From Thermodesulfobacteriota bacterium (GTDB taxonomy: Bacteria; Desulfobacterota; S145-22), in NCBI GenBank assembly GCA_024763435.1, contig JANTFN010000004.1, positions 1 through 25,743 of the forward strand: a stretch of 25,743 nucleotides of DNA. The letters are read 5' to 3'. Positions 6,708 through 13,613 of the stretch are shown one piece after another. Below the pieces are notes generated by a model. That model was not told where the DNA came from. It made no database searches and worked only from the letters and a program-made list of their open reading frames with translations. The position numbers and the translations under genes are program-made. Position 1 is the first letter of the stretch. Each line of letters opens with the position of its first letter.

Positions 6708-9083
6708 TTATCCGAGCCCCAGTAATTTTCCGCCTTGAAAAATGACAAAACTTACGACCCAGGCCAGAACTGTTGTATAACTGGCGCTGAAAAACGTCCA
6801 TTTCCAGCTGTTAAGTTCTCTGCGGATAACCCCGATAGTGGCGATGCATGGCAGATAAATCAAGCAGAACACCATAAAGGCGTAGGCCGTGAGGGGTGTC
6901 ATATGTTTTCTGAGGTTTTCCATAAGTTTTTGATTTTCATGGGAAGATTCGCCAACCTGATAGATAACACCCATCGTGCCGACGACGATTTCCTTGGCCA
7001 CGAGTCCTGAAATAAGCGCAATGGTGTTACGCCAGTCGAATCCCAGAGGCGCAAGGATGGGCGAGGCGAAACGGCCCATGTGCCCGGCATAACTTAGAGA
7101 GGCCTTTTCAGCAGACCGTCTGGAGGCAAGGTCTTCAATGGTTTCCTGGTGCCGGATGCTTTCGCGTTCATATTGTCTGTACAGGGGGAGTGTTCCGGGA
7201 TACTGTTCCTCGATTTGATGCCAGGAGAGATTCCGGGTCTTCAGGGACTGTGTGAGATCACATTGTTTCTGAAGCAGGACGGAGCTTTCTTTTTTAAATA
7301 TCCGCTGGGCCTTCTCGTAGTTTTTAAAAGGCGTAAAATCCTTAAGGGCGTCGGGGGACAGGTTCAGGGGGCTGGCAATATTTGCCAGAGCTGTTTGGTG
7401 CCGGGTGTTTTCTGTTTTTAAAAGATGGGTATAATCTACTGAAAACTTGGGGTGAGAAGGGTAGCTGCTTAAAAACCATATCAGGACAGATCCCGCTAAA
7501 ATAATTGTTCCGGCCTTTTGAACATACATTGAGCCCCGGTCCCACATGTGAATCATCAGCCCCTTAAGAGTTGGCAGCCTGTAGGGAGGCAGTTCCATGA
7601 CAAAGGGAGCGGATTCCCCCGGCAGGAGGACTTTTCTGAAAATTCTTGCCATGACAACAGCGAGAACAATCCCCAAAAGATAGATGGAGAAGACGACATT
7701 TCCCGCGTGTTTCGGGAAAAAAGCCCCCGCGAACAGGACATAGATAGGCAGGCGGGCGCTGCACGACATCAGGGTCACAATAAGAATGGTAATCACTCGA
7801 TCTTTGTTATTTTCCAGGACACGGGTAGCCATGATGGCCGGAACATTACACCCAAATCCGATCACCATGGGAATAAACGATTTTCCGTGCAGCCCGAAAA
7901 AATGCATGACCCGGTCGGAGATAAACGCGGCGCGCGCCATGTATCCCGTGTCTTCAAGGAGCGCGATAATCAGAAAGAGGATGAGGATGTTCGGCAAAAA
8001 AACCATCACGCTTCCTACACCGCCGATAATGCCATCAACGATCAGGGAGCGGAGCCATTCAATAGTAATCCAGTGGCTGAAAAGATTTCCCATCCCGTTA
8101 AACAGGGACGCGATCCAGTTCATGGGAATTTCACCGAGGGTAAAGGTCAATTGAAAGGCCCCCCAGATCACAAGGATAAAGAGCGGGATTCCCAGAATAC
8201 GGCTTGTCAGGGCCTTGTCCACCTGGTCAGAAACACTTATCCTGTCCCGAAATTTGAGTTTAACAGCCTCATGAAAGGCCCCACTCGCAAAACCATAACG
8301 CTGATCAGCAATAAGGGTTTCGGGGTCGTCTCCAAGGATTTTCGCTATTTTATCGGCCTCTTTTTCTACCTCCGAAAAAATCGTCTTGTCAGAGAGATTG
8401 AGAGAATGACATTTTTTTATGACGTCTTCGTCCCCTTCAAGGAGCTTCAACGCGAGCCACCTGGGGGGATACAAGTGAAGAAAATCTTTGGAAAAAGTCG
8501 TTTCAATCCTGCCCTGGAGGCGGGAAAGGGCTGCTTCGATTTCTTTTCTATAGGTTATTTTGCGCGGGGCAATCGGGGTTTTGCCTTGGAGAAAAGCCGT
8601 CGTTTTTTCCAAAAGATTTTTTTTCCCTGTCCCGCGGGAGGCTATGGTTGTGACGACCGGCACCCCTAACAGTTTTTCAAGCAGCGGGATTTTAATATCA
8701 AATCCTTTTTTTTCTGCTTCATCCATCATATTCAGCGCAATGATAACGGGAACGCCCAACTCCAGAATCTGGGCTGTCAGGTAGAGGTTCCTCTCCAGGT
8801 TTGAGGCATCGACAATATTGATAACAATGTCCGGGTGTTCCGTGAGGATAAAATCCCGTGAGACAACCTCTTCGAGGGAATAGGCTGTCAGGCTGTAAAT
8901 ACCCGGCAGATCGACAACCTTGAAATTAAATTCATCTGTTACAACTGTGCCCTCTTTCTTTTCAACCGTGACACCGGGCCAGTTTCCAACATGCTGCCTG
9001 GCACCGGTCAGGGCGTTGAAGAGGGTTGTTTTCCCCGAGTTAGGATTTCCGACAATACAGAGGGTGCAGGATTTACGCTTCAT
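6708..9083 (-). CDS. feoB: Ferrous iron transporter FeoB
   Basis: This 791-residue inner-membrane Fe(II) transporter has an N-terminal GTPase domain with G1 GNPNSGKTT (residues 12-20), VGNWPGVTVEKKEG, G3 DLPGIYSL and G4 NMMD, then a helical spacer and two Gate regions of membrane helices. Conserved stretches include FLPNILILFLIIALLEDTGYMARAAF, GFGCNVPAIMATRVL, MSCSARLPIYVLFAGAFF and GLVAKEIVVGTMGVIY. Length is normal for the family. It starts 6 bases after feoA-2 and is the main gene of a feoA-feoA-feoB operon. No feoC follows. It ends 2 bases from the convergent regulator gene, leaving no room for a separate terminator. Confidence 0.96.
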   Translation of the reverse strand: MKRKSCTLCIVGNPNSGKTTLFNALTGARQHVGNWPGVTVEKKEGTVVTDEFNFKVVDLPGIYSLTAYSLEEVVSRDFILTEHPDIVINIVDASNLERNLYLTAQILELGVPVIIALNMMDEAEKKGFDIKIPLLEKLLGVPVVTTIASRGTGKKNLLEKTTAFLQGKTPIAPRKITYRKEIEAALSRLQGRIETTFSKDFLHLYPPRWLALKLLEGDEDVIKKCHSLNLSDKTIFSEVEKEADKIAKILGDDPETLIADQRYGFASGAFHEAVKLKFRDRISVSDQVDKALTSRILGIPLFILVIWGAFQLTFTLGEIPMNWIASLFNGMGNLFSHWITIEWLRSLIVDGIIGGVGSVMVFLPNILILFLIIALLEDTGYMARAAFISDRVMHFFGLHGKSFIPMVIGFGCNVPAIMATRVLENNKDRVITILIVTLMSCSARLPIYVLFAGAFFPKHAGNVVFSIYLLGIVLAVVMARIFRKVLLPGESAPFVMELPPYRLPTLKGLMIHMWDRGSMYVQKAGTIILAGSVLIWFLSSYPSHPKFSVDYTHLLKTENTRHQTALANIASPLNLSPDALKDFTPFKNYEKAQRIFKKESSVLLQKQCDLTQSLKTRNLSWHQIEEQYPGTLPLYRQYERESIRHQETIEDLASRRSAEKASLSYAGHMGRFASPILAPLGFDWRNTIALISGLVAKEIVVGTMGVIYQVGESSHENQKLMENLRKHMTPLTAYAFMVFCLIYLPCIATIGVIRRELNSWKWTFFSASYTTVLAWVVSFVIFQGGKLLGLG

Positions 9084-9089
9084 GAAAAA

Positions 9090-9347
9090 TCAACCTTGCG
9101 AATCGACACACTCAACCAGTATCGTTTCGGCCTCGTTATTTCTAATACTGACATGGTATCCTTTTAACAGGATGTCCACAGGGTCACCCAGAGGGGCAAC
9201 TTTTTGAATCTCAAAGGTGGTTCCGGAGACAAATCCCATGTCCATGAGACGTCTCCTGATGGCACCCCTGGTTTTCATTTTCCGGATGATGCCTTTCTGC
9301 CCGGGAGCCAGTTCGCTTAAAGGGGTAAGGTTGTCAGTTGTCATCAT
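9090..9347 (-). CDS. feoA: FeoA-family protein (second copy)
   Basis: This 85-residue SH3-fold protein of the FeoA family has LSELAPGQKGIIRKMKTRGAI, RRRLMDMGFVSGTTFEIQKVAPLGDPVDI and GYHVSIRNNEAETILVE, the classical FeoA core. It is the copy closest to a typical FeoA and lies 6 bases before feoB, whose function it supports. The start is ATG 9347 or the adjacent ATG 9344; both lie inside the end of the first feoA (14-base overlap) and neither has a strong ribosome site, so re-initiation after the first copy is likely. A longer frame to 9431 exists but runs back through the first copy. Confidence 0.88.
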   Translation of the reverse strand: MMTTDNLTPLSELAPGQKGIIRKMKTRGAIRRRLMDMGFVSGTTFEIQKVAPLGDPVDILLKGYHVSIRNNEAETILVECVDSQG

Positions 9348-9588
9348 TGTTAACCATAATGTGGTAGGAAATGCCGCGCCCCAGGGCGATTCGTGTCTCG
9401 CCTGTCTGGACAACAAGGCGTCCCCGCCCAAATGCCGAGAGGAGTTTAATCCTGCTTCCCGGATGTATCGCCAGGTTCATGAGCCTGTGTTTCATCCCCT
9501 CACCCCCTACAATTCTTATCACCTTTACTTCCTTGCCCGGCGGGGCAAAGGGAAGCGGTATTTCCCTTGTTTTATCTCTGCGCATCAC
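9334..9588 (-). CDS. feoA: FeoA-family protein (first copy)
   Basis: This product of 83-84 residues is shorter in motif conservation than the second copy but still FeoA-like: IPLPFAPPGKEVKVIRIVGG, MKHRLMNLAIHPGSRIKLLS and GETRIALGRGISYHIMV. The start is GTG 9588 or the next codon ATG 9585. AAAGGTG lies 11 bases before the GTG, inside a small inverted repeat. Tandem feoA genes before feoB are known in Desulfobacterota and other anaerobes; the two copies probably act together on FeoB. Its stop overlaps the start of the second copy. Confidence 0.85.
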   Translation of the reverse strand: MMRRDKTREIPLPFAPPGKEVKVIRIVGGEGMKHRLMNLAIHPGSRIKLLSAFGRGRLVVQTGETRIALGRGISYHIMVNNDDN

Positions 9589-9591
9589 GTT

Positions 9592-9611
9592 AAGTTAGGC
9601 ACCTTTAACTT
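9592..9611 (-). promoter_or_regulatory. Candidate operator/hairpin upstream of feoA
   Basis: AAGTTA (9592-9597) and TAACTT (9606-9611) form an inverted repeat with an 8-base centre between the feo -10 box and the first feoA start. Its position, about +4 to +24, suits a repressor site for the DtxR-family regulator, and GCCTAACTTAA recalls a DtxR-type half-site, though the spacing differs from the canonical 19-bp box. In the mRNA the same repeat would expose the ribosome site AAAGGTG in a loop. Both roles are inference. Confidence 0.4.
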
Positions 9612-9621
9612 TCATGGTATT

Positions 9622-9649
9622 AATATAGGATTAGAGAGGGCGTTGTCAA
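9622..9649 (-). promoter_or_regulatory. Promoter of the feoA-feoA-feoB operon
   Basis: TTGACA (9644-9649), a 16-base spacer and TATATT (9622-9627) sit on the minus strand about 34 bases before the first feoA. The match to the sigma-70 consensus is strong. It sits between the terminator of the upstream dsrE unit and the candidate operator. Confidence 0.7.
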
Positions 9650-9670
9650 GGTTTTTTTCGGCTGTAAAGT

Positions 9671-9701
9671 AAAAAAAGACGGCAGCTTCTAAAATACCGT
9701 C
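9671..9701 (-). terminator. Intrinsic terminator of the zapB-rny-dsrE transcription unit
   Basis: On the minus strand GACGGTA (9701-9695) pairs with TGCCGTC (9684-9678), 7 bp with one G-U, around a 10-base loop, and is followed directly by seven T residues (9677-9671). The hairpin includes the last codons and the stop of the dsrE-family gene, so the terminator starts inside the coding sequence. Confidence 0.8.
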
Positions 9702-10024
9702 GGGATATAGCCCGCTTTGATATAATCCGAAATAAGTGTTCCGACATACACAACATCCAGCCCCAATTTACTTAAATCACTGGCCATGTTTTCTTCATCA
9801 GCGATGTATTTGCACGTTGCGGGCGTGTTGCCCTGGTCGATAAGGTCTTTCAGGTAACCCTGTATTTCCTCGTCTTTCAAGGCAAGCTGTTGGCTGGGGC
9901 CGAAAACAACGACCCTGACTTCGTTCATCCATGCGTATCTTAAAGCGTTTGTGGCATACATCAGCCCCGTGATGGCTTTTTCTCTGTCTGAAGATGAAAT
10001 GATAACGAGAACCTTGTCGGACAT
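9689..10024 (-). CDS. DsrE-family protein
   Basis: This 111-residue small soluble protein has the DsrE/DsrF-like alpha/beta fold pattern: KVLVIISSSDREKAITGLMYATNAL, VRVVVFGPSQQLAL and a late LGLDVVYVGTLISDYIKAGY. Family members take part in sulfur relay or bind small ligands. The conserved sulfur-carrying cysteine of DsrE is not evident here; the only cysteine is in ATCKYIADEE, so sulfur transfer should not be assumed. ATG 10024 has AGGAGG 6 bases upstream. It follows ymdB by 30 bases and ends at an intrinsic terminator, closing the rny-ymdB unit. Confidence 0.75.
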   Translation of the reverse strand: MSDKVLVIISSSDREKAITGLMYATNALRYAWMNEVRVVVFGPSQQLALKDEEIQGYLKDLIDQGNTPATCKYIADEENMASDLSKLGLDVVYVGTLISDYIKAGYIPTVF

Positions 10025-10054
10025 AACTGCCTCCTGTTATGGTTTGTTTTTCGG

Positions 10055-10846
10055 TTATTCAAAAACTTGAATCCTCTCAACAGCTGTGGCCCTGCCTGTA
10101 TCGCAGCGTATGGTCATCGCTGCGCCGCTTATCACGCATTTTCCCCTGGCCACATCAAATTTTGCGGGCAGCTGTGTCAAAAAACGGCTGAGGGCAATAT
10201 CCTTTTTCATCCCGATGACGGAGTCAATCGGGCCGGTCATTCCCGCGTCCGTGATATAAGCGGTCCCCTGTGGGAGGATTTTTTCGTCCGCCGTTTGCAC
10301 GTGGGTATGGGTTCCCATCACAGCGCTTACGCGGCCATCAAGGTGCCACCCGAGGGCGATTTTTTCCGAGGTTGCCTCTGCGTGAAAGTCAACAAGAACG
10401 ATTTTGCCGTGAAAGTTATCTAAAATTTTATCCGCCGTTTTGAAGGGACATTCCAAGCTCTTCATAAAAACCCTTCCTTCAAGGTTCAGTATCAGGATTT
10501 TATGCCCTTTGACGGTGTGAATGGCATAGCCTTTTCCGGGAACGCTGTCAGGATAATTGGCAGGTCGGAGCACCTGATCAGAGCGATTAAGGGTGGGATA
10601 GATCTCTTTTTTGCTCCAGATGTGGTTTCCCGAGGTGATGACATCAATGCCCATGGCGAGGAGATCATCAAAAACCTTTGTGGTCAGTCCCATTCCCCCG
10701 GCCGCGTTTTCCCCGTTTCCCACGACAAGATCAATGGCATGCGCTTCTACCCAGGGTTGCAGCCATGTTTTAAGGGCGTTTCTGCCCGGCCGGCCAATAA
10801 TATCCCCGATGAAAAGAATTCTTATAAGCGAGGGCTCACTTTGCAT
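10055..10846 (-). CDS. ymdB: YmdB-type metallophosphoesterase (TIGR00282)
   Basis: This 263-residue dinuclear metallophosphoesterase has all family metal motifs: GDIIGRPGR, NGENAAGGMG, SGNHIWSKKE, VDFHAEATSEK and GTHTHVQTADE. Characterised relatives hydrolyse 2',3'-cyclic nucleotides and influence RNase Y activity and colony development in Bacillus. It overlaps the end of rny by 11 bases, an arrangement common across bacteria, so the two are coupled in translation. The start is ATG 10846; the ribosome site is weak, as expected for coupling. Confidence 0.92.
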   Translation of the reverse strand: MQSEPSLIRILFIGDIIGRPGRNALKTWLQPWVEAHAIDLVVGNGENAAGGMGLTTKVFDDLLAMGIDVITSGNHIWSKKEIYPTLNRSDQVLRPANYPDSVPGKGYAIHTVKGHKILILNLEGRVFMKSLECPFKTADKILDNFHGKIVLVDFHAEATSEKIALGWHLDGRVSAVMGTHTHVQTADEKILPQGTAYITDAGMTGPIDSVIGMKKDIALSRFLTQLPAKFDVARGKCVISGAAMTIRCDTGRATAVERIQVFE

Positions 10847-12407
10847 AACCTATGGACCTTAATTCTCTGATAACGGTTACACGTATCTGGCCGGGATATG
10901 TCAGTTTTTTCTCAATCTGTTTTGCGATGTCGCCGCAAAGTACAAAGGCCCGATCGTCGTCTATTTCGTCATTTTTAACCATAACCCGTAATTCCCTGCC
11001 GGCCTGAATGGCGTAGGCTTTTTCCACACCCTTGAATCCCCTGGCAATATTTTCAAGGTCTTCGAGGCGGCGCACATAACTTTCAAAAAGTTCAAGGCGG
11101 GCCCCCGGTCGCGCACCAGATAGGGCATCGGCGGCCTGGACAAGATGGTCCAGGACAGTTACAGGTTGCGGTTCATTATGATGCGTTGAAATAGCATGAA
11201 CAATTTCAGGAATTTCCCCAAACTTTCTGGCTATATCCGCGCCAATTTTTGCGTGAGACCCTTCTATTTCATGATCCACGGCCTTGCCAATGTCATGAAG
11301 AAGCCCCGCCCGGCGGGCAAGTTGCATGTCAAGGTTGAGTTCTGAGGCCATGAGGCCACTTAAAAAACCAACCTCTATGGAATGCTGATAGACGTTTTGC
11401 GCATAGCTTGTGCGGAATTTCAGGCTTCCTAACAGGCGGATAAGCTGCGGGTGAAGGCCATGAATATTCAGGTCGAAGGTCGCCTGCTCACCGGCCTCCT
11501 TGACAGTCAGCTCCACCTCTTCCTCGGAACGGGTTGCCACCTCTTCAATTCTCGCGGGATGAATGCGGCCGTCTTTGATGAGTTTTTCAAGGGTGATACG
11601 GGCGATTTCGCGCCGGATCGGGTTAAAGCCGGAAAGGATAACCGCTTCGGGTGTGTCATCAACGATTAAATCGACACCCGTTGCCGCTTCAATAGCACGT
11701 ATGTTTCTGCCCTCTCGTCCGATGATTCTCCCTTTCATATCGTCGCTGGGCAAATTGACAACGGTGACCGTTTTTTCACTGACATATTCACTCGCGAAAC
11801 GCCCGATGGCGGTACTGATAATCTTTTTTGCCCTTTTATCTGATTCTAATTTTGCTTCTTCCTCTATCCGCCGGATTCTTTTTGCGGCTTTATGTTTTGC
11901 TTCTTCTTCAAGAGATTCCATCAACATACTTCTGGCTTTTTCAGAAGAAAGACCCGCAATGGATTCGAGCTTTTTGCGCTGCAACTGGATTTGTTCCTCA
12001 AGCTCTGTTTCTTTTTGTTTGACGTGGTTTATTTTATTTTCAAGGTCCCTTTCCCGGTTGGAAAGTTTATCTTCTTTCTTTTGAAGCAGCTCGTCCCGCT
12101 TATCCAGGGTATTTTCCCGTTGCATCAGGGAACGCTCAATACCCTGAAATTCCTTCATCTTCTGACGGGTTTCCTTTTCCAGTTCCGCTTTTGACTGGTA
12201 CAGGTTATCCTTGGCCTGTATCAGGGCCTCTTTTTTAAGAAGCTCCGCTTTCTTTTCCGCCTCTTCGATAATTTTTTTCGAAAGCTGATCGGCATTCCGG
12301 GCTTTTCCCTCAAGGACCTTCTTGCGAATAAAATATCCTGCCACGACGCCTACCACTGTAAAGCACAGGGTAAAAATGGTCATAAAAAATACACTGAAAT
12401 GGAACAT
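10836..12407 (-). CDS. rny: Ribonuclease Y
   Basis: This 523-residue membrane-anchored endoribonuclease starts mRNA decay. The N-terminal transmembrane helix (FHFSVFFMTIFTLCFTVVGVVAGYF) is followed by a long charged coiled coil (about 35-200), a KH RNA-binding domain with GRIIGREGRNIRAIE and the catalytic HD domain with LLHDIGKAVDHEIEGSHAKIGA and HAISTHHNEP. The ATG at 12407 is preferred because AAGGAGG lies 8 bases upstream; the GTG two codons earlier would be only 2 bases from it. It is followed by overlapping ymdB. The length matches the family. Confidence 0.96.
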   Translation of the reverse strand: MFHFSVFFMTIFTLCFTVVGVVAGYFIRKKVLEGKARNADQLSKKIIEEAEKKAELLKKEALIQAKDNLYQSKAELEKETRQKMKEFQGIERSLMQRENTLDKRDELLQKKEDKLSNRERDLENKINHVKQKETELEEQIQLQRKKLESIAGLSSEKARSMLMESLEEEAKHKAAKRIRRIEEEAKLESDKRAKKIISTAIGRFASEYVSEKTVTVVNLPSDDMKGRIIGREGRNIRAIEAATGVDLIVDDTPEAVILSGFNPIRREIARITLEKLIKDGRIHPARIEEVATRSEEEVELTVKEAGEQATFDLNIHGLHPQLIRLLGSLKFRTSYAQNVYQHSIEVGFLSGLMASELNLDMQLARRAGLLHDIGKAVDHEIEGSHAKIGADIARKFGEIPEIVHAISTHHNEPQPVTVLDHLVQAADALSGARPGARLELFESYVRRLEDLENIARGFKGVEKAYAIQAGRELRVMVKNDEIDDDRAFVLCGDIAKQIEKKLTYPGQIRVTVIRELRSIGYAK

Positions 12408-12409
12408 AG

Positions 12410-12631
12410 TCACAGCCTCCTTTTTCGCTCGATCTCTCTCAGATCCTGCGGAACAAGAAGGTGAGAATTTATTGGAGAAACGGTTTCTGGAAGGTCAAAT
12501 TTCAGGCGGACAAGACAACACGCGAGGGTTAAACGCTAAAAACTCCCGGTTTTTTCACGATACAACCAACGTGGGACAAAACCCAGTATCCATGAAACTT
12601 TCACAGTAAGCACCCGCGTCTTTTTATACAT
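12410..12631 (-). other. Region between 6S RNA and rny; interrupted open frame
   Basis: About 220 bases separate the 6S RNA from rny, a spot where other genomes often carry ygfA (5-formyltetrahydrofolate cyclo-ligase). No such gene is here. One minus-strand frame starts at ATG 12631 (MYKKTRVLTVKVSWILGF), meets TAG at 12538-12536, and then stays open for 41 more codons to a TGA overlapping the rny leader. I see no recognisable family. It may be a decayed gene, two small ORFs, or noncoding leader of rny. No intrinsic terminator is visible. Confidence 0.3.
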
Positions 12632-12636
12632 TTTAA

Positions 12637-12816
12637 ATTCCCCCGCATCTGCCGTGTAGACGATAGGTTTGAACCTGTTTACACAGGTTGGATGAATCGA
12701 TGCCTGCGTTAGGCTTCCTCTTTATAGTGAGGCATGCACACAACGGGTAGAGGATTCCTCCTTTTTTTGGCTGTTGGCTCAAAAAATACCGACGATCACG
12801 CGCAGGGCAGGGGAAT
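12637..12816 (-). ncRNA. ssrS: 6S RNA (SsrS)
   Basis: A 180-base RNA begins right after the zapA stop. Its ends form the closing stem: ATTCCCCTGC at the 5' end pairs with GCGGGGGAAT at the 3' end, then CTGC(G)CGTG pairs with CACGGCAG. The middle shows 6S hallmarks: GAGCCAACA on the 5' side, the terminal arm around GTGTGCATGCCTC and GAGGAAGCCTAACGCAGGC, and a 7-bp hairpin AACCTGT-GTAA-ACAGGTT in the 3' side of the bubble, as in E. coli 6S. Position after zapA is the classical ssrS locus. 6S RNA mimics an open promoter and sequesters sigma-70 RNA polymerase in slow growth. It is likely processed from the zapB-zapA transcript; no separate promoter is clear. Confidence 0.85.
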
Positions 12817-12817
12817 A

Positions 12818-13117
12818 TCATACCTGCCCGTCTATCTTTTCCAGTAATGTTTTAGAACGGTTCTCCACAAAATCCACTAACCTCTTGTTTTTTTCTCTTT
12901 CCTTAAAATAATCATCAGCAATCCGCATTGCTGCAAGAATTGCCACCTTAAAAGTTGTTACGGTTTTAGTTGTTTCTATAATTGTTTCAACCTGTTCATT
13001 TACGTATGTTGCCACCTCTCGGACATATTCTTCTCCTTCTTCACTTTTCACCACATATTCCTGCCCCAGGATATAAACCTTTACGGGGTTATCGGATACA
13101 GGTGCCACTACTTTCAT
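12818..13117 (-). CDS. zapA: Cell division protein ZapA
   Basis: This 99-residue protein has the ZapA pattern: a short N-terminal beta part (VKVYILGQEYVVKSEEGEEYVREVATYVNEQV) followed by a helix that ends in a C-terminal coiled coil (FKVAILAAMRIADDYFKEREKNKRLVDFVENRSKTLLEKI). ZapA bundles FtsZ filaments at the division ring. Its ATG overlaps the stop of the upstream coiled-coil gene by 4 bases, and the 6S RNA starts directly after its stop, an arrangement conserved in many proteobacteria. Confidence 0.92.
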   Translation of the reverse strand: MKVVAPVSDNPVKVYILGQEYVVKSEEGEEYVREVATYVNEQVETIIETTKTVTTFKVAILAAMRIADDYFKEREKNKRLVDFVENRSKTLLEKIDGQV

Positions 13118-13341
13118 TCCAGATCAAGCTGGTTAAGCTGTTCCAGCAATTGTTCAATCTTTTCCAAAGCAACGCGCTTGTCCTGTTCTAATGCGCCTAC
13201 CCGCTTTTGAAGCGCAATGATTTCTTTCCCCTCATGCTTCGAAGAGTGTTTGATATCTTTTACTTCAGCTTTTAAAGCAGTATAAGCTTGAACTAAACGT
13301 TCAACCTCCCTTTCCAAGCGTTCAAAATTATTCAAATTCAT
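13114..13341 (-). CDS. zapB: ZapB-like coiled-coil cell division protein
   Basis: This 75-residue protein is almost entirely charged heptad repeats (FERLEREVERLVQAYTALKAEV, LQKRVGALEQDKRVALEKIEQLLEQL) and has no cysteine or membrane segment. The size, the coiled coil and the ATGA overlap with zapA identify it as a ZapB-type partner, which in other bacteria joins ZapA at the FtsZ ring. Sequence identity among ZapB proteins is low, so the symbol rests mainly on context. It is the first gene after a strong promoter. Confidence 0.75.
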   Translation of the reverse strand: MNLNNFERLEREVERLVQAYTALKAEVKDIKHSSKHEGKEIIALQKRVGALEQDKRVALEKIEQLLEQLNQLDLE

Positions 13342-13361
13342 AATCCTATCTTTTGCCAGTC

Positions 13362-13390
13362 AGTGTATACGACTCTTCGCCACAAGTCAA
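13362..13390 (-). promoter_or_regulatory. Promoter of the zapB-zapA-6S-rny unit
   Basis: TTGACT (13385-13390), a 17-base spacer and TACACT (13362-13367) on the minus strand lie about 20 bases before the zapB ATG. It is a close sigma-70 match and probably drives zapB, zapA, the 6S RNA and, by read-through, rny-ymdB-dsrE, since no terminator is seen before 9671. Confidence 0.7.
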
Positions 13391-13434
13391 GGTTGGCGAT
13401 TCCATAAAAAACAGGGGTTCAAAATTTTCTATGA

Positions 13435-13597
13435 GGTGTTTTGTAATGCTGCAGCAGCGGTCGTTCTTACGGGCTAAACCTGTGTTATATGGGCGCATAG
13501 TGACTAAACACCGCGGGCCAATCTGATTTTTCGACTTTTCAGGGATGGCGCGGCATTACGCTTGACAATCTGAAATATCGCTTCCACAGAATTGTCA
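13435..13597. other. Intergenic region between eno and zapB with two inverted repeats
   Basis: The 270 bases between eno and zapB hold no credible gene. GGTGTTTTGT (13435-13444) pairs with ACTAAACACC (13503-13512) at 9 of 10 positions, enclosing 58 bases. TGACAATCTG (13563-13572) pairs with CAGAATTGTCA (13587-13597) with one bulge, 15 bases after the end of eno. Neither has a T tract on the minus strand, so they are not clear intrinsic terminators; the second may cap the eno message. Confidence 0.35.
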
Positions 13598-13613
13598 GTC
13601 GAATAAAATGCCC

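Noticed and set aside
7548..8669. 373-codon open frame on the plus strand opposite feoB
   Set aside because: FeoB is unmistakable on the minus strand; the antisense translation is a charged, Asn/His/Gly-rich string without domains.
12633..12821. 62-codon minus-strand ORF
   Set aside because: It lies wholly within the 6S RNA, whose pairing and position explain the sequence.
13563..13597. Hairpin after eno considered as an intrinsic terminator
   Set aside because: The stem is interrupted by a bulge and no T tract follows on the minus strand.
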